From an uncultured Clostridium sp. (GTDB lineage: Bacteria > Bacillota > Clostridia > TANB77 > CAG-508), in NCBI GenBank assembly GCA_946499885.1, contig CAMMTN010000008.1:1-64000 (forward strand): a stretch of 64,000 nucleotides of DNA, in the 5' to 3' direction. Below, in pieces: positions 21,501 through 28,371 of this stretch (its first letter is position 1; each line of letters starts with the position of its first letter). A model generated the notes under the pieces. That model had not been told where the DNA came from and did not search any database. It saw only the letters and a list, made by a program, of their open reading frames with translations. The position numbers were made by a program, and so were the translations under genes.

Positions 21501-24190
21501 TTAATCAATCAACAACTTTATATGCAAAGTGGACTTCTAAAGGAAATTATGTGGTAGATAATACTAGTTATTACAAAACTTTAAGTGAAGCAGTGGAAGG
21601 AGCAAATTCAGGAAGTACTATAGAAGTATTAGCAACAAATACAGATTCTGGAGCTATTACAATAGATAAAGACATTACACTCAACTTAAGTGATTATACA
21701 GTAACTAAATCTAGTGCTATAACAATTGAAAGTGGGGTAACAGTAAATATAGAAGGAAATGCAAATGGAACACTTCAAAACACTAGTTTAGAACAAGATT
21801 ATATTACTAACAAGGGTACATTAAATATAAAAAGTGGAACAATAAATAATAAATCCAATCCAACTGCGAGAGATACGGCAGTTATTTATAATAGTGGAAC
21901 TGTAAATATGTCTGGAGGAACTATAATAAAAAGAAAAGATGGAGATGGCTTCTGTATAGAAAATATAAATCAAACTAATATTACAGGAGGAACAATAGAT
22001 TCAACATCTTATGAGACCCTAGTTAATAATGGAGAATTAGCGATTGATGGAGGAATAATTAAAGGATCAACGAGTGTTCACAATTCAGGAAAAACTACTA
22101 TGAGAGATGGAGAGCTAATAGGAAGTTTGAGTGGAATTAAAGCAGATGGAGATAATGGTGAAGTTATTATAGAAGGTGGAAGAATAGAAGGAAAGCAATA
22201 TGGAATTGATGCAAAATCTTATGCTAACGTAAATATTAAAGGTGGAGAAATAGAAGGAAAGAAATATGGAATTTATACAGGTCATGCTAGTGTAAATATT
22301 AAAGGTGGAAAAATAGCAGGAAAAGATTCAGGTATATGTGTTGATCAAAGAGCTACTATAAAAATTGATGATGGTATTGTTGAAGGAGAAACATATGGCA
22401 TAAAAGTCGTATCAAAGGCAACTAATATTACTATAGGAAATGAGACACAAGATTTAACAAAACCACAAATTATAGGAAGTACGCAGGGAATAAACTCGGA
22501 CGAAGAAAGATATACATTTAAGTATTATAGCGGTCAAATAATGTCAACTAATAATGAAAATACATATAATATGACAGCTACTTATAAAAAAAATGGATAT
22601 GTACCAAAAACAATATATGATAGCGAAAACGGTAGATATGTAACCTCTTTAATATTATTAGAAACAACAGTAAATTATATAATACAAGAAGAAGAAATAG
22701 GATATACAACTCTATTAGAGGCTGTGACAGCAGCTCAAGACGGAGATACGATTATTGCATTAAGAAACTATAGCAATTCAGATGAAATTAATATTGATAA
22801 AAATATAATATTAAACTTAAATGGACTAACTACAACTAAAACTACTTCATCAATAATAGTAGAGGAAGATAAGACACTTACTATAAGAGGAGATGGAACA
22901 TTAGCATCTGGTGGTTCAATACATACAATAATAAATAATGGCACAGTTGATATAGAAGTAGGTAAGAATGGTATTTTAAGTAATACATCAACTAATTTTG
23001 CACCAATATATAATACAAAAAATGTTAATATGAATGCAATAGGTAAATTAATAGGAATAACTTATGGAATATATAATGAAGAAACAGGAACAGTTAATAT
23101 GCAAGATGGAACATTGGAAGGAACAACTTATGGAATATATAATGAAGGAATAGGAACAGTTAATATGCAAAATGGATTAGTAAAAGGAGAAACATATGGA
23201 ATATATAATAAAGGAGCAGGAACGGTTAATATGCAAGAGGGATCAATTTCGTCAAATACAGGAATATATAATGAAGGAACAGGAACGGTTAATATGCAAG
23301 AGGGATCAATTTCGTCCAATATAGGAATATATAATAAATCAGAAAATGGTTATGTGAACATTAAATATGGTGATATAAACGTGAATTCATGTGGTATTTA
23401 TATGCAGTCAGGAACTTTAAAAATTACAGGAGGATGGATACATAGAAAAGAAGGAGCAAAAGGAATACATTGTGTAACTGGTAATGTAACAATATCGAAT
23501 ATAAGAATGGCAGATAGTTCGGGTTCTTATTCGAGTACAATAGGAATATACAATGAAAATGGAACAATTACTTTAACAAGTCCATGGGTAATGGTAAATG
23601 GAGATTATTATGGTATTTACAATGTATCAGGTAATGTTACTATAAATGATATATATATTAGTAATTATAACTATAATCCTAGTCATCCTTCATATGCAAT
23701 ATATAATGATTCAGGAACAGTAAAAATTAACAATGTAGATATAAGGGCAGAGGGATATGGAATATATAATAATTCAGGAACAGTAAATATTATGGAAGGA
23801 ACTATTAAAGCTGATAACGAGAATGCAATACAAAATTATGGAACATTAACTATAGGAAATGAAACAGAAACATATGTAAATAATGCTGTTATACTAGCAT
23901 CACATTCTTCATATGGGTTATATACCACAACTAATGTTAATATATATACAGGAGTAATAATTAAAGGAACAAGCAGTACACCATATAGTTCTTCACAAGT
24001 TACATTCCCAGATGGATATGCAGCAAATATAGGACAAATTACTGAACATTGTGATTGGAATAATTCGGATGGACAAAGTGTGCATGGGGATATTACTCTT
24101 TACGAAACAACATTATCACCAATAGTTTCAACAATATCATTAATGGCATTACCATTAGGAGTATTAAGTCTTTTTAGCAATGTACGATAA
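12551..24190 (+). CDS. giant secreted dockerin adhesin-like protein (3879 aa)
   Basis: The largest gene here, about 430 kDa. It has a signal peptide (1-28) and an N-terminal module like the previous gene. The dockerin has loops at Asp121 (DLNSDGNMGEIE) and Asp157 (DINGDSAIDQID). About 20 Ig/fibronectin-like modules follow to residue 2590, many with YARLTDG and YDVAGN signatures. Next come a Big_2-like domain (about 2594-2676) and InlB/Flg_new-type repeats with GWN and LYAKW signatures (about 2678-2996). Beta-helix-like repeats (NNGTVNI, YGIYN) continue to the C-terminus, which ends in a moderately hydrophobic stretch without a sorting motif. Two stretches of 836 bp (17321-18156 and 18434-19269) are identical, a recent internal duplication. 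No enzyme domain was recognised. Binding or structural roles at the cell surface are likely; the ligand is unknown. Confidence 0.85.
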   Translation: MKIVKKIVAIILLTIIMTNNASIAITYAKINLQNDTNVELATTKLESEKYIVSEKDALIKRVLPETPIGTFKSKFNVPKSDVVVYKSIDDMTEVEEGNVATGMVVQCKNSDKKYVISVIGDLNSDGNMGEIELNILIKYIVGINTSEIQGILAESADINGDSAIDQIDVTILIRWIVYGELDIDESKKPEAPEIKVIEGTKGENEWYKSNVKIEIAKQEDDIVEVEKILYSINDEDEKIINSGEEIEITEDGEYTIKAYAYSKDGYESNETTTKINIEKQVNTEEINVVKVSSNQIRVEVQAEAISGIAQYIYYIGKETENAEIEYTKVGETAENNYTYGNLLQNTQYVIKVEVKSNAGNKKEVIEKTTTKQISSLTLDDVKINGNTTEWTNQNIEAQIQVSEQANPDGVYKIEYKIGENNWQEYNGSLTIEENTEIQVRLTDGTNYSNVITKQIENIDKTEPNGEIETTKTTHSITVNVNNVEDSQSGIEKLTYYLGSKNQNGEIEYTKSEEGQNFQYIYEGLKQDEEYVVVVEIQDKAGNIKRIEQTVRTNKFPEINISNIEIGYSNTNWTNENVIVSIRIKDGIDLGECRLEYSIDGGKNWSEYKEEVKVEIEENTNIIVRLTDGINDLEVASGRVSNIDKQKPEGTLKVEQVKTNKIKVEVEGIDDISGVKGYIYYLGTENEQGEIEYIKCAENWQEQEPREKGKNSYTYGGLKQNTKYYIKVEVQDKAGNIVELYSNQTTKKIPALNYLNMEVDISEKEWTKEDVIIKIKLDEDIADTEYEVEYTKDGGNTWEIYDEENGIIVEQNTEVQVRLTDGENSGEGTTIEINNIDKTAPQITIEEIDSTSNSISVEIEAEDTQSGIKGYIYYLGKENEHGEIEYIEYARTNEKEYEYTSLDQNTTYYVKIEAIDNVGNVGNVENSIKTTEIPSGTETIILTQDRKEWTNGNVLVTIKYTTTPYEVEYSINGEDWTKSTQSGERILIEKNTTVYARLTDGNNVGESTSLEITNIDKTIPTVEKYEMLETNSDGFTVRIQTADDLSGISSVTWYMRKQGTLEYTQAKETYTVQEGLEAGTKELTKEKTYTGLEQGTTYQVYAQVYDVAGNKIETEIIDITTKEITDLTEQNTIITATPSTWTNASVDIKIETTVEGYEIEYSLDGKNWYKYTGLIKMEKNGTIYARLTDGTNVGESVSTTITNIDRVNPTIENIEIKEKTSKDITASIEVEDIESGLGKIEWYYKHSSQTEYTIEEQNYQTINGADKGETVKVSKTLELNNIQAGSYTIYAKVYDVAGNVVQSQLIVVETVQIPTGNNAITMTPNITNWTNENVIVTLESNEKDFTIQYSTDGKKWIDGTRVEIDKNQTIYARLTDGVNLGEVASLKITNIDKTKTVIEELVAKTVTSKQIEAQITIQDTESGLGKIEWYYKHSSQAEYTIEEQNYQTINGTEAGETTKVSKILELNNIQAGNYTIYAKVYDVAGNVIQTEELIIQTNEIPTGSAAITITPDITYWTNKDIIVLLSSNVTGYDIEYSTNGNDWTIGTSVKILSNGTVYARLTDGINVGTAASARVANIDKAAPTVESITSANVTTKGFTAKITVTDSLSGLGKIDWYYKLSTETNYTKVTQEYEAINGNTAGTTTQVTKQLILDNLVKGTYNVYAKVYDVAGNIKESAVTNITTTTIGGATEGLESGNIKASAPVWNNKVASITLSTTSRLTIQYQVNRTAEEGWTTGTSVTGLKHNDKVYARLTDGVNAGTPGSVTILDEILPTVTVSKGEITTNSIEVSVTSQDAQSGMIEAPVYSYYIKKTSEDDYEGTPNYTGTERSYTFTGLTQTTSYDIKVTTEDIAGNKGTGTSNGITTKTVDGLTSDSVTFSQTPTNWTKENVTVTIATTVKDYKIEYSTNGSKWYEYAGAVIVEANGTVYARLTDGINVGTSASTKVANIDKALPTVGSITSANVTTKGFTAKITVTDSLSGLGKIDWYYKLSTETNYTKVTQEYEAINGNTAGTTTQVTKQLILDNLVKGTYNVYAKVYDVAGNIKESAVTNITTTTIGGATEGLESGNIKASAPVWNNKVASITLSTTSRLTIQYQVNRTAEEGWTTGTSVTGLKHNDKVYARLTDGVNAGTPGSVTILDEILPTVTVSKGEITTNSIEVSVTSQDAQSGMIEAPVYSYYIKKTSEDDYEGTPNYTGTERSYTFTGLTQTTSYDIKVTTEDIAGNKGTGTSNGITTKTVEGATEGLKTGNIIASDPIWSNGSASITLSTTSSLTIQYQVNGTSGGGWMAGTSVTGLKHNDKVYARLTDGVNAGTPGSVTILDKIAPTVTVTKGTVTTNSIAVSVISSDAQSGISTNVIYNYYIKKSGESYSTPIYTGTDKNYIFTGLTQTTSYDVKVTTEDIAGNKGTGTSNGIITKTVEDLTSDNVTFSQTPTNWTKENVTVAITTTAKDYAIQYSTNGKNWYKYTGTVIVKTNGTIYARLTDGINVGASASTKISNIDKTAPTIGSVTGSTTAGNKGTITVTGMADSQSGIEAVSISKTNGVYEWINTTNSSYTKQVEGSNANGTWYVYVRDNVGNISTVKTTTVSGIVDKVSNVNLRTTDLVLDVGETKQIEISYDGTPKTITYVSSDTGIATVSTSGIVTGKKVGKTNVTVILTNYDGTTIEKTAQIEIRDYLVTYDYITNGGTASSKNSERVGYGKSVDLTAVATKTGWNFVGWNTDKTATTGLTSLTMPKNDITLYAIYSKTITVTCYYYSGTASTNKKVTGTMYNTETTTTITLPTITEISKNSLSWTGRGWSTSTTANTSSYTAGGKSVNLSSDRTYYASYQTTVKATYNYYSGSAATSSSQTATAYMSYNGGMIGGTPTVPTIPTISGYTQRGWSKSSAYNAATVTPGAITENVTYYTSYTTQITVTYNMNGGTGTAPAAVNGTCYMAYNGTKTGASVTMSSTTEVTKLHYDRVGWNSKADGTGTNYTNGTSYTFNQSTTLYAKWTSKGNYVVDNTSYYKTLSEAVEGANSGSTIEVLATNTDSGAITIDKDITLNLSDYTVTKSSAITIESGVTVNIEGNANGTLQNTSLEQDYITNKGTLNIKSGTINNKSNPTARDTAVIYNSGTVNMSGGTIIKRKDGDGFCIENINQTNITGGTIDSTSYETLVNNGELAIDGGIIKGSTSVHNSGKTTMRDGELIGSLSGIKADGDNGEVIIEGGRIEGKQYGIDAKSYANVNIKGGEIEGKKYGIYTGHASVNIKGGKIAGKDSGICVDQRATIKIDDGIVEGETYGIKVVSKATNITIGNETQDLTKPQIIGSTQGINSDEERYTFKYYSGQIMSTNNENTYNMTATYKKNGYVPKTIYDSENGRYVTSLILLETTVNYIIQEEEIGYTTLLEAVTAAQDGDTIIALRNYSNSDEINIDKNIILNLNGLTTTKTTSSIIVEEDKTLTIRGDGTLASGGSIHTIINNGTVDIEVGKNGILSNTSTNFAPIYNTKNVNMNAIGKLIGITYGIYNEETGTVNMQDGTLEGTTYGIYNEGIGTVNMQNGLVKGETYGIYNKGAGTVNMQEGSISSNTGIYNEGTGTVNMQEGSISSNIGIYNKSENGYVNIKYGDINVNSCGIYMQSGTLKITGGWIHRKEGAKGIHCVTGNVTISNIRMADSSGSYSSTIGIYNENGTITLTSPWVMVNGDYYGIYNVSGNVTINDIYISNYNYNPSHPSYAIYNDSGTVKINNVDIRAEGYGIYNNSGTVNIMEGTIKADNENAIQNYGTLTIGNETETYVNNAVILASHSSYGLYTTTNVNIYTGVIIKGTSSTPYSSSQVTFPDGYAANIGQITEHCDWNNSDGQSVHGDITLYETTLSPIVSTISLMALPLGVLSLFSNVR
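17321..18156 (+). repeat. 836-bp intragenic repeat, copy 1
   Basis: Identical by eye to 18434-19269, offset 1113 bp (371 codons), so the reading frame is kept. It covers two Ig-like modules. Confidence 0.9.
18434..19269 (+). repeat. 836-bp intragenic repeat, copy 2
   Basis: Second identical copy. A diverged third version of part of the unit follows at about 19270-20040, so the array has grown more than once. Confidence 0.9.
23087..23344 (+). repeat. four short tandem coding repeats of 63-66 bp
   Basis: Four units start at 23087, 23153, 23219 and 23282. Each begins GTVNMQ and ends with GIYN plus 2-3 residues. Each unit corresponds to about one turn of a beta-helix. Confidence 0.8.
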
Positions 24191-24229
24191 TAATTAATAA
24201 ATTTTGTAAAATTTGTATAATTTTATATA

Positions 24230-24258
24230 TTGACAATTTTAATCTGGTTAAATATAAT
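24230..24258 (+). promoter_or_regulatory. consensus promoter before the FxLYD-cohesin pair
   Basis: TTGACA at 24230-24235 and TATAAT at 24253-24258 with a 17-bp spacer, both perfect consensus. It is the strongest promoter-like site in the window. Confidence 0.75.
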
Positions 24259-24294
24259 AATAGTATAAATATATACAAAAGAAAGGAAATATAA

Positions 24295-24741
24295 ATGAAA
24301 AAAAAGAAATTAATATTAATTATAATAATAATTGTAATAATATTGCTACTATGTTTGATAAGCTTTTTCATATTGAAAAAAACAAAAGGGGAGACTATTA
24401 CTAACGAAAATGAGAATTTGGTACAAACAATGGATGATGAAACAAAAGTTAATGTAAGCCCAAAGTTAGCAGAAACAAAGCAGATAGACGGACTGGAAAT
24501 ATCAAACATAACATTAACAGAAAATAGTAATGTAACTCAATTATTAGGAACAATTACAAATAAAACTGAAAAGGCTATAGAAGAATCAATTATAACAATT
24601 GTTTTTGTTGATAAAGATGGAAATGAAATGACTTCAATTGAAACATATGTGAAAAAATTACAACCAGGAGAAAGTACAGGACTAAACGCTTCTACAACAT
24701 TTGATTACTCAAATGCATATGATATAAAAATAAAAAAATAA
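24295..24741 (+). CDS. small membrane-anchored FxLYD-like protein
   Basis: A 148-residue protein. A basic start (KKKK) and one strongly hydrophobic helix (residues about 6-29) anchor it, with the rest outside. Residues 60-147 (DGLEISNITLTENSNVTQL, then LQPGES) resemble FxLYD/DUF3426-type beta-sandwich domains of secreted proteins. The ribosome site is GAAAGGAAAT. It is placed between the giant dockerin gene and the cohesin gene and probably shares a transcript with the cohesin gene, for which I see no separate good promoter. Its function is unknown. Confidence 0.7.
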   Translation: MKKKKLILIIIIIVIILLLCLISFFILKKTKGETITNENENLVQTMDDETKVNVSPKLAETKQIDGLEISNITLTENSNVTQLLGTITNKTEKAIEESIITIVFVDKDGNEMTSIETYVKKLQPGESTGLNASTTFDYSNAYDIKIKK

Positions 24742-24752
24742 TTTATAAAAAA

Positions 24753-24816
24753 TAATTTACATTAAACTTTTCTATACAATCTTTTTGTTAATGTAAATTA
24801 CTATAAAAGATTGTAT
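24753..24816 (+). promoter_or_regulatory. interleaved inverted repeats in the cohesin gene leader
   Basis: Repeat 1 pairs 24753-24765 with 24788-24800 (13 of 13 bases). Repeat 2 pairs 24774-24785 with 24805-24816 (12 of 12). The order is left1, left2, right1, right2, so the hairpins exclude each other or form a pseudoknot. The cohesin ribosome site follows at about 24830. Confidence 0.5.
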
Positions 24817-24840
24817 GAATCTAAAAAACGGAGGAGAAAA

Positions 24841-25572
24841 ATGAAAAAAATATTAACTACTTTAATTATAATTATTTTAAGTTTATGTGCTTTAATACCA
24901 ACAGTAAAAGGAGTAAGCTTTAAGTTTATAGCTACACCTGACAAGACAGACGCGAAAAGTGGAGATACTATTACAATAAGTTTAAAAATATCAGATATAG
25001 ATGCAGGAGAATTAGGAATTAATACTTTTAAATGCTCATTTAAATATGATGAATCTATATTTGAAGAAGTTAAGATTACATCAAAAAACAACTGGTCAAT
25101 TACATATAATGATCAAAAAGAAAATGAAGAATACGGGACTTTATTAGCAGTACTATTATCAGCAGGGGTAACTGAAGATCAAGAAATTGGAGAAATAACA
25201 TTAAAATTGAAAGAAGACACCCAAGGAAAAACAGGTAATATTACATTTACAGAAGTATCTTCTAATGATGGACAGGTTACTATAACTGATACAGATAAAA
25301 CTATAGTAATAAATATAGCAGGTGAACAAACTGTAGATGATGATAACAATGATAATGATCAAAATACAGAAGAACAAGAACCTCAAAATGAAATAGCAGA
25401 AGATGACAGTAACATAATAATAAATACTATAGAAGATGACGTAACTATTAGTAAAGATCCAATTCCACAAACAGGCAACAAAGGGGAAATTATATTTATA
25501 GGTGTTATTATAAGTGCAATTGTAGCCTTAATTGCCATTATTAAACTCAAAAGATATAAAAAAACTAAATAA
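24841..25572 (+). CDS. cohesin-domain protein with LPXTG-like cell-surface anchor
   Basis: A 243-residue secreted protein. It has a signal peptide (1-23). Residues about 24-165 resemble a type I cohesin: SGDTITISLKIS, GINTFKCSFKYDESIFE, a GTLLAVLLS strand, GEITLKLK and the final GNITFTEVSS strand. An Asp/Asn/Glu-rich linker follows. The C-terminus is a sorting-type signal: IPQTG at 208-212, a hydrophobic helix, then basic KLKRYKKTK. IPQTG differs from LPXTG in the first residue, so sortase anchoring is likely but not certain; the helix alone could hold it. The start is ATG 24841 with CGGAGGAG upstream. One cohesin beside two dockerin proteins suggests it is their docking site. No sortase gene lies in the window. 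Confidence 0.75.
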   Translation: MKKILTTLIIIILSLCALIPTVKGVSFKFIATPDKTDAKSGDTITISLKISDIDAGELGINTFKCSFKYDESIFEEVKITSKNNWSITYNDQKENEEYGTLLAVLLSAGVTEDQEIGEITLKLKEDTQGKTGNITFTEVSSNDGQVTITDTDKTIVINIAGEQTVDDDNNDNDQNTEEQEPQNEIAEDDSNIIINTIEDDVTISKDPIPQTGNKGEIIFIGVIISAIVALIAIIKLKRYKKTK

Positions 25573-25582
25573 TATAAATTAC

Positions 25583-25617
25583 AAAAAATTCAGTTCTAAT
25601 TGAGCTGAATTTTTTGT
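25583..25617 (+). terminator. terminator after the cohesin gene
   Basis: Inverted repeat AAAAAATTCAG with CTGAATTTTTT, with partial pairing inside the loop, and a T run in the right arm. Confidence 0.75.
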
Positions 25618-25740
25618 GTATCAATCGGATTTTTATAAAAAATTAAAAAATTTAATTATAGAATAAGATTAAGTTATGTATAAAATATATAAATTTGCAC
25701 ATAATAAATATGAAATAAGAATGAAAGGAAGGATTAATAT

Positions 25741-25929
25741 GCCAAATTTAAGTCAAGTTGAATTACAAAATTTAAGACATTTTATAGGTTCACATGAGAC
25801 ATCATATCAAAAATTAAATACGTATGCATCTCAAGCAGTAGATCCCCAAATAAAGCAAATGTTTACAAAAGCTGCACAAGATAGCTTAAACACAAAACAA
25901 AAATTAATGTCTTTTTTAAATAATTAATT
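25741..25929 (+). CDS. small CotF-like spore coat protein
   Basis: A 62-residue helical protein that starts at ATG 25741, with AAAGGAAGG about 8 bases upstream; upstream in-frame codons have no ribosome site. The sequence (SQVELQNLRHFIGSHET, then Lys-rich helix and KQKLMSFL) matches small clostridial spore coat proteins related to the CotF fold. It lies 13 bp before a second coat-type gene. Expression late in sporulation in the mother cell would be expected; I do not see a clear sigma-E or sigma-K promoter. Confidence 0.75.
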
Positions 25930-25942
25930 TAGGAGGTTATAT

Positions 25943-26185
25943 ATGGACGAAAAAACAATGGTAAATGATATTCTAGCAGGAGTAAAGGCAAGTTTAGGAT
26001 CTTATCAAACAGCTATTTCTGAAACAGAAAATATGCAGTTAAGACAAACATTACAACAATTAAGAAATAATGACGAAAGTTTTCAATATGAACTTTTTAA
26101 AACTGCCCAAGCTAAAGGATATTACAAACCAGCAGCACCTGCAACTGTTACGGAAATACAAGATTTAAAAAATAGTTTGCAGTAA
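25943..26185 (+). CDS. CotF-family spore coat protein
   Basis: An 80-residue helical protein with the typical end of clostridial CotF proteins (QLRNNDESFQYELFKTAQAKGYYKPAAPA, here in two blocks). The start is ATG 25943 with AGGAGG 8 bases upstream. It forms a pair with the gene before it and ends at a terminator. The expected location is the spore coat. Confidence 0.85.
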   Translation: MDEKTMVNDILAGVKASLGSYQTAISETENMQLRQTLQQLRNNDESFQYELFKTAQAKGYYKPAAPATVTEIQDLKNSLQ

Positions 26186-26253
26186 AAATAATTAAAGCTT
26201 AAAAAAGTGAGATATTAAGAGAAAATAAAAGAAACTTGAAATAAAAATCAAAT

Positions 26254-26300
26254 AAAAAAAGAATTTAAATCAATTTTACTATTGTTTAAATTCTTTTTTT
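26254..26300 (+). terminator. terminator after the spore coat genes
   Basis: Perfect 16-bp arms 26254-26269 and 26285-26300, A-rich on the left and ending in seven T. Confidence 0.85.
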
Positions 26301-26337
26301 GTTATAAAATAACAATGTTAAAATATAAAAGAATGGA

Positions 26338-27345
26338 GTGTTTAATATTAATATTTTAAGAAAAGCTGCAATAACTACTAGAAAATCAATTAAATTAATG
26401 GTATTGATAATTTTATCAGTAATAGTGTTAATAGGATTGGTGGTCTTGTTTTATAGTCCAACTTATGAAGTAAGCTTAAATGGAGAAGTCATAGGATATA
26501 CTGCAAATAAAAGTAAGCTTCAAGCTAAAATTAATGAATATACTTCAGAAGATGAAGAAAACAATATAGCGTTTAGGCAAATTGATGCAATGCCAACATA
26601 TAAATTATGCTTATTAAAAAAAGATATTGAAACAAATGATGATGAAATATATAGTAAAGTTACAGAAGATTCAACTTCATATTATAAATATTATGCAATT
26701 ACAGAAGATAAAAAGGAAAAATTTTATGTATCTACATTTAAAGATGCAGAAGATATATTAGATAAATTAGAAGATAAAGATAGTGCAAACTGCGACGACT
26801 TGGGAATTTTAGAAAAATACGGAAAAGAATTAAAAGAATTTACAGATATTGAAACTTGTGTTTCAAAACTATATGAAAAGAAAGTAGTAGTACAAAGAAC
26901 TGTATATTCTACTCCATCTGCTTCAAACTATAGTTCAGGAGTATCGTCTAGCAAAGTAAGTTTAGGAATAAGCCTAATTAATCCAGTTTCAGGAGTTATA
27001 ACTTCAAGATTTGGAAGTAATGATAGTGTAAGAGACCATTCACATACTGGTTTAGATATATCAGCTCCTTATGGAACTCCGATTAAAGCAGCAGCATCAG
27101 GAACAGTTACATATTCAGGAAATGCAAATGATGGATATGGGTATTATGTTATAATTTCTCATGGAAATGGTGTAACAACCGTATATGCACATTGTAGCCA
27201 ATTACTTGTTTCAAAAGGTCAAACAGTAAGTCAAGGAACAGTAATTGCAAAAGTTGGTTCAACAGGCAATTCAACAGGAAACCATTTGCATTTTGAAGTA
27301 AGAAAAAATGGAATTACATATAATCCACAAAATTATGTTTATTAA
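26338..27345 (+). CDS. membrane-anchored M23 family peptidoglycan peptidase
   Basis: A 335-residue protein with one N-terminal membrane helix (about 20-43), a 160-residue extracytoplasmic region and a C-terminal LytM/M23 domain. The zinc ligands of the family are present: His236 and Asp240 (HTGLD), His285 (YAHC) and His318 (HLHFE, 316-320). It probably cuts cell-wall peptide crosslinks; some relatives act in sporulation (SpoIIQ/SpoIVFA-like), and the neighbouring coat genes fit either role. The start is unclear: GTG 26338 overlaps the only ribosome site (GGAG 26335-26338). That site would better serve the ATT codon at 26347. The next ATG (26398) is inside the membrane helix. The gene ends at a terminator shared with mecA. 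Confidence 0.9.
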   Translation: MFNINILRKAAITTRKSIKLMVLIILSVIVLIGLVVLFYSPTYEVSLNGEVIGYTANKSKLQAKINEYTSEDEENNIAFRQIDAMPTYKLCLLKKDIETNDDEIYSKVTEDSTSYYKYYAITEDKKEKFYVSTFKDAEDILDKLEDKDSANCDDLGILEKYGKELKEFTDIETCVSKLYEKKVVVQRTVYSTPSASNYSSGVSSSKVSLGISLINPVSGVITSRFGSNDSVRDHSHTGLDISAPYGTPIKAAASGTVTYSGNANDGYGYYVIISHGNGVTTVYAHCSQLLVSKGQTVSQGTVIAKVGSTGNSTGNHLHFEVRKNGITYNPQNYVY

Positions 27346-27383
27346 TTATAAGCAAATTTTAGCTTTTTTTATTTAAGATAACC

Positions 27384-27424
27384 AAAAAGAAGAATATATT
27401 GTTAAATAATATATTCTTCTTTTT
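27384..27424. terminator. bidirectional terminator between the M23 gene and mecA
   Basis: Perfect 17-bp arms 27384-27400 and 27408-27424 (AAAAAGAAGAATATATT and its complement) with A and T runs on both sides, between convergent genes. Confidence 0.85.
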
Positions 27425-27458
27425 GCTTAGGAGTTAGAATTAATCAAAAATTAAAGCT

Positions 27459-28103
27459 TTATTTTTTTTCAAGTTTGAGAAAACTTTTCTTAAGTGCGTT
27501 ATTTTTAATAAACACTGTTCCTACTTCATTTAATTTACTTGCAAATAAATCTGCATTTAAGACATAAGAACCAAATTCAGTAACTATAGTACTAAAAAGT
27601 AATGCTTTTTTATAGTTTTCATTAAGATTATATAAATCTAAGAAATAACAATTATTATATGTATAAACAGTTATTTTTTCAGCCATTTTAAACGAATCAG
27701 CAAATTTATTACCTAATAAATAATCAATAAAATTACAGTAATCGTCAAAAGTATTAAATTTGTATATCAAATGGTTTGAAATTAAAGAAGTTGTTTTTCT
27801 CTTTATTTTAGGCTTTACCTTAGAAACATTTTGAATACTTTTTTTACCAATAGAAGCTGGCAAAACTTTTGTAATAGTTAAAACAAAATTATCTTCTGTC
27901 ATAGCTAGTGCCTCTATTTTTATTTTACAATTTTGAGCTCTAAAACCTATTTTTTCTTCTGCTTCTTCAAGCATATCTAAAAACAAATCTTGAGTTTCTA
28001 AAGAATTAGACATAAAATCATGAAAATCTATATCCTTTTCTTCTAAATCATGTATAGATAGAGTAATTCTTATTTTATTTTCACTAAGCTTTTCAAATTT
28101 CAT
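27459..28103 (-). CDS. mecA: adaptor protein MecA
   Basis: ClpC adaptor that delivers substrates to the ClpCP protease. The N-terminal part (KFEKLSENKIRITLS, then a DLEEKDI helix) is the substrate-binding domain. A lysine-rich linker near residues 90-105 is followed by the ClpC-binding domain (residues about 115-214, with FDDYCNFIDYL and EFGSYVL). The 214-residue length is normal. A GGAGG site lies 7 bases before ATG on the minus strand. It appears to stand alone, divergent from the DUF4321 gene and convergent with the M23 gene. Confidence 0.88.
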   Translation of the reverse strand: MKFEKLSENKIRITLSIHDLEEKDIDFHDFMSNSLETQDLFLDMLEEAEEKIGFRAQNCKIKIEALAMTEDNFVLTITKVLPASIGKKSIQNVSKVKPKIKRKTTSLISNHLIYKFNTFDDYCNFIDYLLGNKFADSFKMAEKITVYTYNNCYFLDLYNLNENYKKALLFSTIVTEFGSYVLNADLFASKLNEVGTVFIKNNALKKSFLKLEKK

Positions 28104-28267
28104 TAAAAATCCTCCAATAAATTCTAAGTTATAATATTATATTTTATAAACATTAAAAAGGTAACAAATAATATAACATAAAAATAAATAAAATAAAAGA
28201 GTTTTAGATAAATTTATTTTAACATAATATTTTCAAAAAAGAAATAGAAAAACTTTCCTAACAAATC

Positions 28268-28296
28268 TTGAAAAATTTTGCTATACAATATATAAT
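28268..28296 (+). promoter_or_regulatory. promoter before the DUF4321-radC genes
   Basis: TTGAAA at 28268-28273 and TATAAT at 28291-28296 with a 17-bp spacer. Confidence 0.65.
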
Positions 28297-28371
28297 ACTT
28301 ATGTAAAAAAATATAGTAAAAATCATAAAAACAAAATTGGAATAGATACCAAAGAGGAGGATATAATAAAA

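Noticed and set aside
23087..23344. CRISPR-like short repeats
   Set aside because: Units are 63-66 bp, in frame with the giant gene, without unique spacers of constant length and without cas genes.
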